Program-made: the position numbers and the translations under genes
Assembly (NCBI GenBank): GCA_022843605.1
Contig: JALHNI010000069.1
Location: 1-34,049, forward strand
Length of the DNA stretch: 34,049 bases
DNA from: Bryobacter sp.
GTDB taxonomy: Bacteria > Acidobacteriota > Terriglobia > Bryobacterales > Bryobacteraceae
Direction: 5' to 3'
Shown here: positions 33,340 to 34,049 of the stretch, piece after piece
Numbering within the stretch: the stretch's first letter is position 1
How the letters are laid out: every line of letters starts with the position of its first letter
Notes under the pieces: model-generated
Database searches by the model: none
The model's input: only the letters and a program-made list of their open reading frames with translations
Told to the model about the DNA's origin: nothing

Positions 33340-33806
33340 AGAGTCTTCCTTTGATAGTCGCCACTCTTGCCGCCAGTTTTGGTCAGCAGGTAGACGTCCT
33401 GAATCTCAATGCCTTTGTCGAGCGCTTTCGTCATGTCGTAGACGGTTAAGGCCGCGACCGTGGCCGCGGTAAGCGCCTCCATCTCTACGCCCGTGCTTGC
33501 CGCCGTCGTCGCTTCGGCGATGATTTCAACGCCGTCATCGAAGCAAGTGATATCTACACTGACGTGGCTCAAGGGCAACGGGTGACACATGGGGATCAAT
33601 TCCGCCGTCTTTTTTGCCGCCATGATGCCCGCAATGCGGGCCACCTCCAGCGGATTGCCTTTCGGGTTGGACGGCAAGGCTTTCATCACCGCCGGTTTCA
33701 TCATCACGCGGGCCTGCGCCCGGGCCGTTCGGACGGTGGGCGTTTTAGCCGAAACGTCCACCATATTGGCTTGGCCTTGCTCGTTGTAATGGGAAAGTTT
33801 GCTCAT
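33336..33806 (-). CDS. moaC: Cyclic pyranopterin monophosphate synthase MoaC
   Basis: The 156-residue protein has the MoaC signatures MVDVSAKTPTVRTA near the N-terminus, AAKKTAELIPMCHPLPLSHV in the middle, TGVEMEALTAATVAALTVYDMTK (in parts), and the C-terminal LLTKTGGKSG. MoaC converts the GTP-derived intermediate made by MoaA into cyclic pyranopterin monophosphate, the first steps of molybdenum cofactor synthesis in the cytoplasm. Length is that of the normal hexameric enzyme. It begins one base after the moeA stop (TAA-C-ATG) and overlaps the VWFA-related gene by four bases, so all three are likely translated from one mRNA. Confidence 0.97.
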   Translation of the reverse strand: MSKLSHYNEQGQANMVDVSAKTPTVRTARAQARVMMKPAVMKALPSNPKGNPLEVARIAGIMAAKKTAELIPMCHPLPLSHVSVDITCFDDGVEIIAEATTAASTGVEMEALTAATVAALTVYDMTKALDKGIEIQDVYLLTKTGGKSGDYQRKTL

Positions 33807-33807
33807 G

Positions 33808-34049
33808 TTAATGCAGCAGCACGCGAATCAGGTCGCCTGCCTCGTAGCCCTCGCGTTCAGGATCGGAAACCGTGAAGCAGTTCGCGCGCGCCAGCGACGG
33901 TACGTCGCCGGAACCCTTCCAATGAATCGGTGTGACACCGCTCTCGCCCCAAATGGCCGGCAGAACGCGCGTCAAACCCGCCTTCTGTTGGAGCGGCGCG
34001 GTAAGCGGGGCGGTGAGCATGGGCAGCATGGGCTCAATCTCTCCCGATA
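33808..34049 (-). CDS. moeA: Molybdopterin molybdenumtransferase MoeA (partial, C-terminal part)
   Basis: About 80 C-terminal residues are present; the gene continues beyond the right edge. The sequence AGLTRVLPAIWGESGVTPIHW, read with WKGSGDVPSLARANCF and DPEREGYEAGDLIRVLLH, matches domain IV of MoeA, where the G-SGD-x-x-x-LA-AN motif is strongly conserved. MoeA inserts molybdate into adenylylated molybdopterin, the last step of molybdenum cofactor synthesis. The frame stays open through the window edge with no start codon that must be used. It precedes moaC with one base between the genes. Confidence 0.92.
   Translation of the reverse strand, partial: SGEIEPMLPMLTAPLTAPLQQKAGLTRVLPAIWGESGVTPIHWKGSGDVPSLARANCFTVSDPEREGYEAGDLIRVLLH

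Overview
The window looks like chromosome from an Acidobacteriota bacterium, most likely of the Solibacter/Bryobacter type. The pointers are a VWFA-related acidobacterial-type protein, a PSCyt/DUF1549/DUF1553 gene paired with a DUF1501 gene, a DUF3500 protein, a PQQ dehydrogenase with an appended heme domain, and generally GC-rich coding sequence with little intergenic DNA. The assignment is by gene content only; no rRNA or tRNA gene was seen.

Left end (1-5169, minus strand): a type III-A CRISPR-Cas effector operon in the order cas10(csm1)-csm2-csm3-csm4-csm5, with csm5 cut by the window edge. Its genes are nearly contiguous. Cas10 is compact: no HD nuclease domain and no cysteine zinc finger, but an intact GGDD cyclase motif. 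Csm2 carries about 150 extra N-terminal residues: a Pro/Ala/Glu-rich stretch followed by an Arg/Gly-rich, RGG-like stretch. This is the most unusual thing in the window. No CRISPR array, cas6, cas1/2 or cyclic-oligoadenylate effector is inside the window.

Middle-left (5259-12126): a DUF3500 protein, a small coiled-coil protein, a MacB/LolD-type ABC ATPase with a membrane-fusion protein but no permease beside them, a YyaL/DUF255 thioredoxin-fold protein, a PA14-like secreted protein, and thiol peroxidase Tpx followed by a clear terminator.

Middle (12461-20696): a TonB-dependent receptor joined without a gap to an exported metallophosphoesterase. A minus-strand run then faces it: a hypothetical protein, a parvulin-type PPIase, a small HExxH protein, a TlpA-like lipoprotein, a stand-alone DsbD-alpha-like protein and DNA polymerase IV. 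The PPIase, TlpA and DsbD-alpha suggest envelope protein folding and redox work.

Right (20853-34049): a PQQ-dependent dehydrogenase, a second metallophosphoesterase (apparently starting at CTG), the DUF1501 and PSCyt/PSD1 pair, a GDPD-like phosphodiesterase, small membrane proteins, a rhomboid protease holding an exact 24-bp palindrome, a membrane-anchored coiled-coil protein, a VWFA-related protein, and moaC with the end of moeA (molybdenum cofactor synthesis).
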